Shown: positions 1-11,401 of the stretch, in pieces | How the letters are laid out: every line of letters starts with the position of its first letter | How positions within the stretch are numbered: position 1 is the stretch's first letter | Assembly: GCA_030512335.1 (NCBI GenBank) | Contig: JAULSU010000007.1 | Span: 3,906,001-3,970,000, forward strand | Length of the DNA stretch: 64,000 bases | Reading direction: 5' to 3' | Source of the DNA: Immersiella caudata | Lineage: Eukaryota; Ascomycota; Sordariomycetes; Sordariales; Lasiosphaeriaceae | Program-made: the position numbers and the translations under genes | Notes under the pieces: model-generated | Database searches by the model: none | The model's input: the letters and a program-made list of their open reading frames with translations, nothing else | What the model was told of the DNA's origin: nothing

Positions 1-483
1 GAGAATAGCGGGGACGTGGCTCCAATTCCCACCCGGGAAAAGGACCTTTTGCCACGCGGCTTCGGTAGGCGGGATCATATCTCCATCGCCAAGCCCCAGC
101 CGGCGACTTGCCTCGTTGAGTATGGTAAGGAGTGGCGTGTTCAACCCGCCACCACGAAAGGGTCGTGGCGTCGTCTCGGGCAGTTGCAAGAACCGCACGC
201 ATAGCGCCAAATCAGGGCGCTCAATGACGCTGCGAAGGAAGAGTGCGAGCTTGTAGTCCGTGGGTGAATGAAAGTTCGGTGTATTTCCCGCGGAAAAATA
301 GTGGAAGAGAATTGGCTGAACAGCAGCGCGGATGAAAGAGCAGGTTGCTGAGAAGCTGGCGAGTGTCGCTTTTGCCTGGTCCGTCTCGGACCCTGCCGCA
401 AGCAGACAGTCGGAAGGCGATTGGCAGTGAAGGCACAAGCTTGAGCAAATGCGCTCGATGATCTCGACCGGGGCCCGGTCCAT
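1..483 (-). CDS. F-box domain protein, 3' part cut by window edge
   Basis: Reading leftward from an ATG at 483-481, 161 codons stay open to the window edge, so this is the N-terminal part of a longer gene. The protein starts MDRAPVEIIERICSSL, followed by a Cys/Leu-rich stretch and a segment with 'ATCSFIRAAVQPILFHYF'. This spacing is that of the N-terminal F-box of fungal F-box proteins, which recruit substrates to SCF ubiquitin ligases through Skp1. The substrate-binding C-terminus lies outside the window. No intron is needed in the visible part. The start is the first ATG before the F-box and no upstream in-frame ATG was seen. Function beyond 'F-box' cannot be assigned. Confidence 0.7.
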   Translation of the reverse strand, partial: MDRAPVEIIERICSSLCLHCQSPSDCLLAAGSETDQAKATLASFSATCSFIRAAVQPILFHYFSAGNTPNFHSPTDYKLALFLRSVIERPDLALCVRFLQLPETTPRPFRGGGLNTPLLTILNEASRRLGLGDGDMIPPTEAAWQKVLFPGGNWSHVPAIL

Positions 484-599
484 CGAAGAGGTTCCAGTGG
501 GCTGTACTGTGAGATGCCAAGTGCTCGTTGCGGGGAGGAAGCGGGGAGGAAGCGGGGAAGAACCCCATCTGCTGGGCGAAGCCGCAGTGAAGATCCTGC

Positions 600-1660
600 T
601 TAGATTGACCAATCAAAGCAAAGTTGCCCAGAAAAGGGTGCGACGGTTCGGGTTGAAAATAGGGGCAAGTCCATATGTATCTCGTGGGTGGAAAGTCCCC
701 ACCATATCTTCAATCTCCATCTGGCACACTTCATCCAAATCCTTTTTGGCTTGCTCATGCTCCGCTTCAGCCGTCCCGTTGCCTTCCGCCGCCACCTCGA
801 CAGCTTTTCGGGCCCACTTGGTCGCCTGGTCCCCGTCCCTCGGGTTCGTGTAGGCGTCCCGAAGGTCCTGACAGAGATGCTAGTATTCCTTGTCATCGCC
901 GGGTGTGACTATCCTTGCAGCATGGCTCCCTGCTCCCGCGGCTCCCTGCCACTCCTGGAGTTGGAGTTTCATGAAGCACAGGTCGCTGAGAGACTCCCGG
1001 AATTTGTTTGCTCGGTGCCCTGTACTGCACCTGTCGTGCCTCGACCCGCTTTTGGCAGAAGTGCAACGCCCGAGATAGGTCGTTAAGCCGGAAATATTCT
1101 TTGTATAGGTCATAGTAGAGGTAGGTTCCCGAATCTGCAGCTGGTAGCTCGAGTGCCGCAACTGTGTTTAGCAGTGGGAGGGCCTTCTCAGTCATTTGAT
1201 CGTCCATATATGCGCCGCCTAGGTCAGACAAAAGTGCTCTAGATGCCTCGCTATACGCCGCAGTTTGTTCTGCGTACGCTCTGTAAGGCTTGAAAAGACG
1301 TCGCTGTGCGCTGATGATGTCGATGATGCTCGATGGTCTGGACTTATTCAGCACTCATACTAAGGCCAGAACCCTCTCAACCATCCAAGAGTGATGGAAC
1401 GCAATCCCGGCTTCCGTTTGCTCGGCAATACATCATCTCAATAGCTCCACGGCTCGAGAAACAGTCGATTGGTCTTCTCCTAGAACATTAGCTAGCAATA
1501 CATGTCGTTCAATGCTCAGTAACTGGCACCCGGCAGGGGCCTCGACGTCGGAATAACAGGACCTCGAAGCCGCAAAGTCACCTTTCCGGTACAGAATTTG
1601 GCCCTTGACCAGCATGAGCGCTGCAGGTGCCAAGCCAATCAACCATCCCCCTTCGGGCTA
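600..1660 (-). pseudogene. TPR-type protein relic
   Basis: Three blocks read as one alpha-helical, TPR-like protein. The first (about 1642-1433) contains KGQILYRKGDFAASRSCY. The second (about 1354-1030) contains YDLYKEYFRLNDLSRALHF. The third (about 1030-613) contains DAYTNPRDGDQATKWARKAV. Blocks one and two share a frame but are separated by two TGA codons that look like mutated CGA (Arg). Between blocks two and three the frame shifts near 1030-1050. Inside block three a TAG at about 880 looks like mutated CAG (Gln). All three stops can be explained by C-to-T transitions, as expected from RIP or methyl-C decay. No intact start was found. The family beyond TPR-like helical repeats is not recognised. 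Confidence 0.5.
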
Positions 1661-1929
1661 CACACATAGCCCTGAGCTGTTAACCAGGTCAGGGTTAGGA
1701 TCTAGGTTGTTGTCGACCCGATGCAAAATGGAAAAGGGGCAACTTCTGGGGAGGAATTTCAGAACCGGCGGGGCGTGCCCGCTTGCACTGCATGTAACAC
1801 TATTGTTCCCTCTAGGTGTGCCCATTATTCACCCACAACTCTATTATAGCCATAAACACTAAACGCACCCCATGAACCCGAGATCAGCAAAAGGGGCATA
1901 CCCCTTTATCACCAAACACTTCACATTTC

Positions 1930-2614
1930 TTAATTTTCCCTGTTCCCCATCCGTGTCTTATCATTTCCCCAAGACAAACTGCCAAACCTCCACCATCTAA
2001 AAATCCCAAATACCCTATTATACCCAACCCCCCAACCCTCCCACCATAAAACCCATTTACGCACGATACACCCACCAGTGGATCTCCCCTCATCACACTC
2101 TCTCGCGATACCCTCAGACGCCACCTTTCCATCCCTCCCAAACTTATGATTCAAAATCCCATCCCTGACCAAATCCCAAATATCATCATCCCCCACATTG
2201 CGCCACCAGTACGGACGGAAACTCCTGATACTTTGGATCATAAAGCCGCGCACTAAAGGCGCACGTGCCCCAGGTGAGAAGTCTCCTTTCCTCGAAGAGA
2301 GAAGTCTCGTAGTAGCCCTGCGTCTGCTTCTCGACCATGGTCAAGCAGTCGTTGACAAGGGCACCGTTGGCGTGCCATTTGTCGGTGAAGGTGCTGGGGC
2401 CGCATTCGTTGCTGTGTTGGTAAGGGTGCTGGCGCTTGAGCGCGGCCGAGGGGTTGGGGGACCCGGTATCTGATTCGGTGGGGATGGTCGTGGGGGCGCT
2501 GGGATGGTAGGGTTAGAGAATGGGGTCACGGTTTAAGGGAAATTGAGGGAGTCCTGCTTACGCGTTGGCGGACAAGACTATAGCCAGGGTTGCGATGGTG
2601 GTGACGGGCTTCAT
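1930..2614 (-). CDS. Hce2/Ecp2-type secreted effector-like protein, apparent frameshift
   Basis: The start at 2614 gives a hydrophobic signal peptide (MKPVTTIATLAIVLSANA). A 63-bp intron follows (2561-2499, GTAAGC donor, CTAAC branch, CAG acceptor). Exon 2 has a dibasic KR site likely cut by Kex2, then an Hce2-like domain: CGPSTF, a central WGTCAF, and after a frame change near 2250 a segment with VGDDDIWDLVRDGI and a late Cys-rich stretch. Hce2 proteins are small secreted effectors of fungi, several of them linked to plant necrosis or fungal antagonism. The two halves lie in different frames one base apart. A 40-base intron could restore the frame, but it is shorter than every other intron here and would delete the family's central Cys. 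A frameshift or sequence error is therefore more likely. The C-terminus after about 2050 is uncertain. Confidence 0.6.
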
Positions 2615-3783
2615 CTTGAAAGTTATAAGGGGAAGGAATGAGCTTGGAGAGTGTCGGGAGCGTTCGAGTTGTTGAGGCGGGCTAAGCTCAGGATGTGATG
2701 CTCTGATGCTGATGGGATGGAGTGAAGTCGAGAGATGAAAAGTCGGGTGGAATCACATACTTATAGACTTCGGATTCAGTACCTGAGACGTGCGAGCTCA
2801 TCGCGGAGGCCCTCTAAGATGTCTGGATGCTCGAGGTTCAACTCGAGTCCGCTGAACAATAGCTTCTGTCCAGTTGATGTCCGCTTTTGTCCACCGAAGG
2901 CAGTGCAAGGGTTGAGAGTCTAGCCGACTACGTCAGTCTAGTGTAACCGAGCGACGAAGGAGCAGAGCGCTGTGACGGGCGACGTGAATTCCGCCTCTTG
3001 GCAGGTCCGATGCTTCCCCAACATCCTGTGCTTGGGTTCTTCAAGCTTGGTAGTCGCACAATTTGGTACTGAGGTCACACTGCGAAATGGCTGATAATGG
3101 CGGAGAAGGGTTGTGGGAGTTGGTTGCTTCTGTGTCTGCGCCGCAGAATAGTAGCTGCTGTGATGGGGCACGAAAAGGCCAAGGTGCTGCGCCGCGCATG
3201 AAATTCTTCGGGGTATTGAAGTGGTTCTCGGATTCGTCGATTGGTCCATTTACAGTTTTTTTGTACCAGATCCTTCGACACCACTGCATCGTCACATCGC
3301 CAACCACGGTTCCTTTCCGCCGCCTTGGACATCGGGTTGTCAGGCTGCGCGCTTCCAGCTGAAATCATACCGCCTCGGCCGCCACACACATATTATATTG
3401 ACCCAAAAGAGACAACGTCTGGCACTGTGTGTCCAAACGCGGCTGAACCCCATGCCTGGTAGCCTCAACAACTTCTCTTAGTTGATGGCCACACAGACAA
3501 CTCACACGTCTTGTATACTCGGTGGTCCAACATGGCATATCGCGATGGTTAGGGAGTCCATCGGTGACGGGCCAAAGCTCATCGTTGCGCGTTAAGCAAG
3601 CACTCCATGGAGTAATCTCAATGGGCGCCCCAGGACACTCGGTCGATGAGACGTTGTTCTAAATCCGGGACGGCGAAAGGTGAGTGCGGCCGCATCCCGG
3701 TGAATGCACTGTCCCGTCGTCGGCCATATCTGGCATTGTGGTAATGCCGTTTGATGTCTGTCATCCTCAAGTAGCTGGTATTC
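2615..3783. other. Intergenic, no gene recognised
   Basis: About 1.2 kb lies between the effector-like gene and the GTPase gene. Several short open frames on both strands overlap one another, and none shows a domain, splice logic or consistent coding pattern. Its left end is the effector gene's upstream region. Confidence 0.5.
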
Positions 3784-5400
3784 TCACATGATGACACACT
3801 CCTTCTGCTTGCTGTGAGCGTGGCTTCGAGTGGTTTGGCGGTGTTTCCGTTCTTTTCGCCTTTCTTCGCTTCGTTCCCGCTGGAGCTGTTTCAAGTTCTT
3901 CCGCAGCTGCCGCCTGTACGCCTTCTCTTCGTCAAGTCGCTCTTCTAGCCTCAGACGGTCCTCGTTGATCTCTTCGATCCTTTGCTGGTTCTGGGCTGTC
4001 TGCCGTCGTGCCTCGTCCAGTTCTCTCTTCAAGTTCCCAAGCTCACGTTCATAGGAGGCGCGCATTTCCTCCATCCTCCTTTCAAGGGCCATACCAACAG
4101 CGGTTTGGTCCAAAGTTCGACCCTCTGCCATCTCTCGTTGCACGCGCAAGTTCATACCCCCGCCCCCTGGTTGAGATCCGCGGTCGAGTAGGTAGTGCAC
4201 TATGGCGCGTGCTGATGTCTCGCCCTGGTCATGCTTGAAAATGCAGGCACCATTCCGCTCCATCCGTCTCCAGAAAGCGTCATCGGATACAAGTTGCTCA
4301 TGTCGTGATTCTTGCGCGGCTCGCTCGCCGGGAGAATAGCTCCAGTGAGTGGTTGCCAGAACGACCGAGGCCATGGATTCGTCTCCGCAGAGCTCACGGA
4401 ACAGGCGCATGTTCGTATGCGCCGAACCAGTGACACGCGGGACGTTGACGCCATGGAGGTAGACAACACCCGTCATCTTGATGTTCTGCGCATATGTGAC
4501 GTTGAGCCAGTTGACGATCTCGCGCAAGACTTCGGTGTCGGTCCGCAATGTGTCGTCGAAGCCGGGGGTGTCGACAAAGATGACTCGCCGGCCACGGATC
4601 GGATGAGGTGCCACATGCGCCTCGACTTGGGCAGTGGCTGGTTGGGGCCGCGGAAGTTGTCAGACCTAGCGTAGTGGGAGAAGAAGAGATGGAATGAGGA
4701 AAGGGGTAGCTACCGGATCGAAGACCATGATCTCCCCGAGCTGTCCTGCAAAAGTGTGATATGAAGGTGCTCTTTCCCGAGCCAGTCATGCCCATGACCG
4801 CAATCACGGCGTCGTCGTTTCGGATGTCTTGCAAACTGAAAGCAAAAAAGTCAGCAAGCAGGTCCCGTGAACAATAAAAGGGCCCGTTCCGACCACCCAC
4901 CCGGATATTGGCGGTGGCTCCACAACTTCAAGCCCGGCCATCATCCCCTCTAGCGAAGCGCGCGTTGCTCCCGAACTCGCTGGTACGGGCGGAGCTGCTT
5001 GGCTGGCACTGATGGATGTCCGAGAGGGCAGTGGTTCGTATGGTGGTGGCGGTAGTTCGTCCCTTTCCTGGTCGACGCGCGCTAGGATGTAGGGATCTCG
5101 AGTGTGCCGTGACGGTGTTTCGTGGGGCAGGCGAGGGAGTGCATTTTGCTGGGCGCTGCGCCGGGGACCCCGCGTGGTCTGCAGGGGTAGCGGAGGACGC
5201 GCAGCGCTCTGTGAAGTTTGTGATGAAGATGGATACTCCCGAACTTCCCGCGATGATCGTGCCGGGCCTCGTTGGCCAGGACTGGAGGCATGTCTGGCGG
5301 TGCGCGACGCGCTCGGGGGGTGTCGCGGGGTGTTGGTGCTCGCTGCGCGGGGTCGCTCCCAATTGTCCGCAGCATCAAAATAATCTTGGATTGACGACAT
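3784..5400 (-). CDS. AIG1/GIMAP-like GTPase with C-terminal CaaX box
   Basis: Three exons (5400-4901, 4835-4714, 4637-3784) join in phase to a 491-residue protein. Residues 1-166 are a Pro/Ser/Arg-rich, probably disordered region. The G domain follows, with P-loop GMTGSGKST (about 182-190) and G3 motif DTPGF (about 230-234). The segment between matches fungal AIG1-type GTPases, relatives of plant AIG1 and animal GIMAPs. The C-terminal ~130 residues form a charged coiled coil (SYERELGNLKRELDEARR onward) and a polybasic stretch ending in CVIM. CVIM fits a CaaX prenylation signal, with Met favouring farnesyl transfer, so membrane attachment is inferred. No classic (N/T)KxD motif is obvious, as is common in this family. 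It is divergent from a second AIG1 gene at 6114. Confidence 0.8.
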
Positions 5401-6113
5401 GGTGACTTCTCATTTTTTGGGGGTGATCCAGCTACCCGAAACTAGAGTGACAGACACGCGCATTATGGTGAGAGCCGGAGTGCGGTCCTGGAGGGGCGGG
5501 GTCGGAGGTTGAGATGTGGACGGGAACGCGACAACGAAATGGCGGCGCACCCGCCACTGGGCCCAAACCGGAGCCCAGTGAGGCTGCCGATGAGGCCTCT
5601 GCCTGGGGCGCATGTGGGAGACGCTAGCGATTTCACCAATGCGGACCACTGCCAGCGGTTGACCTGGGCCTCGGGAGGTGAGTGGCGGATGTTGGCGACG
5701 GTTGGATGAATCAGAATCGGCCGCGGGAAGCGGCACCTGCACCGGCCTTTCAGGTGCCGCATTCTAGTGGGTTTCCACACTTCTAAAACGGACATGGGTG
5801 TCACGTCGTGCAGCGTGCATATTCCCTCCTCCACCAAACAAATCTCGTGAGGCTCCCTGAAGTGGAGCCAGCTGAGACCACTCGTTCCTTCCCGCGCCCG
5901 ACGAGTCCAGGACTCGACCATCGCGTGGCGTCTCCACGTTTTTCCCAAGGAACAAACACGAACCCGACCTGAACCTTTCAACCTTCCTTCCAGACCCGAG
6001 TGGAATATTGCTTGCGGACACCCTGGCGCAACAACGTTCGCCCCCTCTTTGACAGCCATCACCCGACGATCACAGACCCCGCACTCAAGCTGCCGGGTTG
6101 AGCGTGCACAAAG
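5401..6113. promoter_or_regulatory. Shared upstream region of two divergent GTPase genes
   Basis: This 713-bp stretch separates the start codons of the two AIG1-like genes, so both promoters must lie here. No TATA box or operator was identified. The reading frames it contains look incidental. Confidence 0.5.
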
Positions 6114-7425
6114 ATGGAATCACTTGACGAGTTCCCACTGTAAGTCACACTGTTTGGGCGGTATCGGATACAGAGCCTGATCTATTTTTTTACGCGACAA
6201 AGAAAGGACAGCGCCGTTGTTGTCGTTATGGGCCCGACGGGTTCGGGCAAAAGCTCATTTATTTCTTTGCTCGCCGACGAGCCTGTGGGAACATCGCAGA
6301 GCCTGCACTCACGTGTGTACCCATTTCCGGGCCGAGTCTCATGTTCGGGCTCATGTTGACACATGCACAGACACTGTAGGCACCCGACCCTACAAGCTCA
6401 AGGATCAAATCGGCGGCAAGAATGTGCTTCTGGTCGACACACCCGGTTTCGATGACACAGCACGGTCCGACGCCGAGATTCTCAAGGAGATAGCATTCTT
6501 TCTTGTTACGTTACACGACAAGCATGTTCGTCTTGCGGGTCTTATCTACATGCACCGAATATGTGATCCTCGCATGTCTGGGTCTGCCATCAAGAACCTG
6601 CGGTTGTTCAAGAGTTTGTGCGGCGAGCAGAATTACAACCATGTGGCGTTGGTTTCGACAATGTGGTCCGAATCGAGTGATGAGAAAACCCTCCAAAAAC
6701 AACGACTTGAAGAGCTGCGATCGACATTCTGGAAAGACATGATACAGGGGGGGTCTTCTGTCAAGAAACACCGCGGCGACGAAGTGTCGGCTCTCGACAT
6801 CGTCAGAGGCCTTGTGGCAAAGGGGAGCTCAACTCGGCGGCCAATATCCCTAGCCATCCAACTCGAGCTCGGTGCGGAAGGGAAAACTCTAGGTGACACA
6901 GCAGCAGGGAGATTGCTCTTGCAAGAGATTCTCGGTGACAAGGAGAGGACGGCAAGGGAGTTGGCTGAGTTGCAACTGGGCCTGGAACAAGCCGAACAAT
7001 CGGAAGACCACGATGCTGCAACATCCATCAGAAGGGAACAGGAAGTAATCTCGGCGCGCAGAGCAGCCCGGACTCATGACATCGAAAGCCTCGGCAACCA
7101 TTTCAGCCAGATTGCTGATGAACAACGACGGCGGTATCACCAGACTGTTGCTGATCTTCAACACGATGAGGAGAGTTCCGATGAGCGGCGCCCAGGGTCC
7201 TCTTCATCACGCCACTCCATCCAAAAGAGTCCCAAGACCGGAAAGAGAACGTATATCACGACAGTGAGAAGCCGATCAAAACGGCCGGTTCACAAGAGCC
7301 AGCACAGGACGGCTGACTCCGGGCCAACAAGGGCTAATGAAAGCCCACCACAGACGCCAAAACGCGGTAGTGCCGTCAGCAAAGAAGTTGCTCTTTTGAC
7401 TTGGATTGCAAAGAGCTATCGATGA
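6114..7425 (+). CDS. AIG1/GIMAP-like GTPase, second copy
   Basis: Exons 6114-6139, 6203-6312 and 6371-7425 give 396 residues. The first exon is only 26 bp and ends at a clear GTAAGT donor. The intron positions within the G domain resemble those of the neighbour at 3784-5400. The P-loop GPTGSGKSS sits at about 19-27 and G3 DTPGF at about 68-72. A helical region (KERTARELAELQLGLEQAEQ) and a Ser/Arg/Pro-rich tail follow. Unlike its neighbour it lacks the long N-terminal region and has no CaaX box, ending KSYR. The two are therefore paralogues with different ends and probably different localisation. The family binds GTP and often self-assembles on membranes; the fungal role is unknown. Confidence 0.8.
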
Positions 7426-7617
7426 ATGCGTTTAGGGACTGGGCAAACAAACATGGCGTTGGTGGGCGAGACAGTTGGTTGCACTCATGCGGTCCAACAG
7501 GTTCCCGTCCCAAGTCGTGTCCCGGCCCGTTGCGATGGAAGGGGACAATGAGACGCGCCAACAACAAGCGAAGAAAAGCAAACCTGCCATTCAAAGCGCT
7601 ACAAACAACCTCCCGAC

Positions 7618-9215
7618 TCAACCCCTCTTGACAGGCGTCAACCGAGCCCTCAACTCCCCCTTCTCATACAAAATAAACGTCTTTTGCTCCGCCCACCCCT
7701 CAAACCCCTCAACCAACTCCATATCAAACCCCCACACCAGCCTCGCCAGTATCATCCTCGCCTCCATCAACGCCAGGCTCCTGCCGATGCAATTCCTCAC
7801 TCCCATCCCAAACGGCTGAAACGCCTCCCTCTCATCCGCCTCATACTCCTTCCCGCCCAACCACCTCTCAGGCACAAACGCATTCGCATCCTTGAAGTTC
7901 CTCGACGACCGATTCGCCGCCCACTGCGAAAGCACCAAGTCCGCTCCTTCAGGCACATACCGCCCATCGACCATGACGCCCCCCTTGGGCACGAGTCGGT
8001 GGATGCCCGCGGGGATAGGCGGCTGCCAGCGCAGACTCTCGTTGATGACGGCGCCGAGGTACGGCAGTCTGGCGACGGCAGCAAAGGCGATTTCGTCCTC
8101 GGAGGAGAACGCAGGGCGGATTTCGGACTGGAGAGCGGCCATGATGCGCGGGTGTGTGAGCAGGTTGAAGCAGGCTACGGAGAGGAGGGTGGCGGAGGTT
8201 TCGGAACCGGCCATGACGAGAACTTGGGCGTCGGCGTAGAGCTCGGGGAGGGTCAGGCCTTCGGTTGGTGACGAGGAATTGGGGGAGGGATTGTTGTGGA
8301 TGCCGGCGCCGAGGATGTGCACCATGAAGTCCTGACGGGGAGATGACTTTTCACGGCGGCGGTCAACCTTATCGCGGGTGAAGGCGGCGTGGTGGGCGAG
8401 CTCGTCGTGGATGCGCTTGGGGACGAGCCGCTTGATGACGTGGCTGAGCGGGCCCATGGCGGTGATGATTTGGCCGTAGAGCATCATGCGCAGTCGGGTG
8501 AGGATGAAGCGGATCCAGGGGTGGAAGCGGGACTGCTCGAGGCAGTGGAAGGGCTCGCCAAAGGTTAGGTCGCCGATGATGTCAAAGGTTGCAAAGTGGA
8601 ACCAGGCGCAGAGGTCGACGGGGGTGCCGGCGTTGTCGCGCATGCGCTGCATCAGGAGGGAGGCGTACTTGGCGAAGATGGGCTCTTGCTCACGGAGGGC
8701 GCGGTCGGAAAAGGCGGGCGCCATGATGCGGCGGTGACGCGCGTGCTCGGTTTCGTTTTGTGTCCAGAGCATGCTGAACGCGCCGAAGAGGTCCAGCTCG
8801 TGGAGGCCGTAGATAGGGTTCAGGGGCAGGGGATCTTTGCCGTTGCGGCCGGTCGAGATGTCCTTCCAGGACGCCGCTGAGATGTAGGATAGCTCCCAGG
8901 GGGCGATGCGGACGACGTCGCCATACTTTTCGTGGAGCTCGTGGGTTTTGATGGTGATGTTGCCGCGGAGTTGCTGATAGATCATGGGGATGCTGGATGC
9001 GCCGTAGAGGAGCGGACCCGGGAATTTGGCGAGGGGGTGGAAGAATACATTGTAAATAACCCGCGTCGCTGATATGGTGATGAGCTATGGTGGTGGTATT
9101 AGTTTCAATACATGACGGAAGGTTGGGGATCCCTCAAGCTTACCGACAACACCACGATGAGGCCGGTTAGCGGCCAGGAGAGATCATTGATCGCTGCGCA
9201 GATGAATGAGCCCAT
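7618..9215 (-). CDS. Cytochrome P450 monooxygenase
   Basis: Two exons (9215-9144 and 9084-7618, 59-bp intron) give 512 residues. The N-terminus has a hydrophobic anchor (WPLTGLIVVLS) and the Pro-rich hinge HPLAKFPGP, so ER membrane location is expected. P450 signatures are intact: I-helix AGSETS, K-helix ESLR, and heme loop FQPFGMGVRNCIG with Cys at about 456. The HPLAKFPGP hinge and I-helix context resemble fungal CYP65-type (trichothecene hydroxylase-like) enzymes, but the exact family is not claimed. It lies 766 bp from, and divergent to, a terpene synthase, so oxidation of the terpene product is the likely role. The start ATG is the only one that keeps the anchor. Confidence 0.85.
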
Positions 9216-9981
9216 TTTGCAATACTGCGAGAGAGTTGATGCCCGCACAGGACGTGAAAAGGCTGGGGGTCCGGAATAGGTTCTTATCAATTAGACCCTG
9301 GAGAGCGGGGGTTCAGCACACTATGCATTCCTTCAACCCTTATTGGCCGACACTACCCCTGACTGTCCGGGTGGGGAACCCGTTCCGAGTCCGGGCCGCA
9401 TTGCCTTTGCATATGACCCACCGGAAGAACCCCCGGCCTTGTTTACTGCATCTATATTACGAGCTGTATTCCCGAGTAACAGACCATGGAATGCCAACGT
9501 AGCCCGCATGCGGCAGCATGAATATGGAACCGTCTTTGCCCAATCGCGTTCACAACAACATCATGATCCCAGGCTGTCGACATGGAGCATTGCAGCGATA
9601 GTGCTGCAGTCTTGACCAATGTAGACAGTGACGGCTATCTCGTCGGCCTGATGCGGACTGAATACACCGAGCAAACGCACCTCGATTTCAATCAAGTTAG
9701 CTAGTGAGGCCAAGAAGGGCAGTGTCACTTCAAACCGGGAAGGATTATCAAGCATGCAGTCACAAGTCGGGTCTTTCACCCAGAAGAGCATGGAGGAGGA
9801 CCTTGGATCACATCATAACCAGGTTTGGATCATCCCATGTCGGACCCGAGGACACCTGGCTGGACGACGCACATTTAGACGTCCTGAGAGCCCGCCCCCC
9901 TCGTCTTCCATCTTTGTCTTTCCTCAAGTCATCCATCTTTTGCCAGTTCCCATCCTTTTGCAGTCACATTCCCGCTCAGCC
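9216..9981. promoter_or_regulatory. Shared upstream region, P450 and terpene synthase
   Basis: These 766 bp lie between divergent start codons. The last ~70 bases before the terpene synthase start are rich in pyrimidine runs, as is usual upstream of fungal starts. No specific transcription-factor site is claimed. Confidence 0.45.
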
Positions 9982-11401
9982 ATGGCTGCCACTCAACCAA
10001 TCCTCCAAACATCGGCGACGAACAATGAGATCCACGCCAAGTTGATCACTGAGCTTCAGGGCCAGACGATGCATGTGCCCGACATGCTCTCCCGTTTCTC
10101 CCACTGGCCGGCTCGGGGCCGCAACAAGTTCTACAACCGTCTCAAGGCCGAGATAGACGACATTGTGCAACGGTACTAGCTTGTATTCTCTTTGTCAGTT
10201 TGTGCCTGTTTATGCTGACGCTGTTACACCGCAGCTGCTATCCCGACGACTTCAGCCGTAAGAAGGCAAACAAGAATAACTTTGCCTTCTTCACATCCAT
10301 GTAAGTCCACCCCAATGGTTCCATGGGTACCTTTTGACCCCAACGCAGCTGGTATCCGGACATCGACTTTGAGCACCTCTACACTGGCGGCATCTTCTCC
10401 TACTGGATCTTCGCCGTCGATGACCTCATGGACGCCAACGGCGAAGCCCTCTCCCTGGATATTGACGCATCCACCCGCTACCGCGAGCAAGCCATCAACT
10501 TCTGCCGGTACTGGCTCGGTCTGGAATCCCTCCCTACCCGAGCACCTGCGGCGAGTCCCCCAGCAAAATCCACCATCTCCTCCATCATCTCAAGCCTGTT
10601 CGCTCGGCTTCCTCCATTCCACCCCGCACCGACACCCGAGCCCGAGGCACCCAACCTCCCCACCGGCGTCTTCAAGGAATTCGGTCAGCGGGTGTGCCGT
10701 AACCACAGCGTGGCCTTCCGTGAGGCTTTTGCTAAGGAGATTGCGCTCTACTTTGACCACTGCGAGATTGAGCAGCGCGAGCGTCTCACGGGCAAGACGT
10801 CCCCAGATCTGGAAACTTACCTGAGCATTCGGTACTATACCTCTGCGGTGCGGCTTTATTGCTACATCACGCAGTGAGTATCCCCTGTTATTGGTGAGGT
10901 TACTTGCTTGACGCTGACCATTCTAGGATCTGCTACGGCGTCGAGATCCCGCAGTGGATTGTGGATACTCCCGAGATGAAAACCGTGTGGGACGAGACGG
11001 ATTATATCATCCTCCTGTTAGTTCTCTCTGACCTACATCGAGTTCGCGATTCTAACCCCTCGCTGCACAGCTCCAACGACATCCTCTCGGCCAAGAAGGA
11101 ACTCGCAGCAGGCTGCGTGCACAACGCCGTTCCCGTCATGTACCACCAAGGCCAGCCCCTCTCGGCCATCGTCCCCCAGATTGTCAAGCGCATGGAGGAA
11201 AGCCGCGATCGCTTCGACGACGCCGCTGCCAAGATTCAGGAGATGTGCAAGAAGCAGCCCGACGTCTTGGCGGCTGTGAATCAGTACATGGATGGACTCA
11301 AGACCATCTCGACGGGCACTATTGAGTTTTGTACGATCTCGCCGAGGTACGGGCTGGAGCCGTATTTCAACGCAGATGGGAGTATGGATGTTGTGTTGTA
11401 A
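9982..11401 (+). CDS. Class I terpene synthase (terpene cyclase)
   Basis: Five exons (9982-10172, 10235-10300, 10349-10873, 10927-11016, 11071-11401) join without frame error to 400 residues. The Mg-binding motifs are both present: DDLMD at about 110-114 and NDILSAKKE at about 293-301 (NSE motif). The C-terminal PRY agrees with the Arg-Tyr pair that senses diphosphate. These are features of the fungal/bacterial single-domain class I cyclases that turn farnesyl or geranyl diphosphate into cyclic terpenes. A Pro/Ser-rich insertion at about 145-185 is unusual and is probably a surface loop. The ATG at 9982 has a good context. The P450 on one side and methyltransferase on the other suggest a small terpenoid cluster. 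The product cannot be predicted. Confidence 0.88.

Noticed and set aside
6217..6370. Continuous reading through the start of the second AIG1 gene
   Set aside because: This frame misses the P-loop. The spliced model with a 26-bp first exon restores GPTGSGKSS and joins in phase.
8596..8880. Open frames on the + strand inside the P450 gene
   Set aside because: They are antisense shadows of the P450 coding region.
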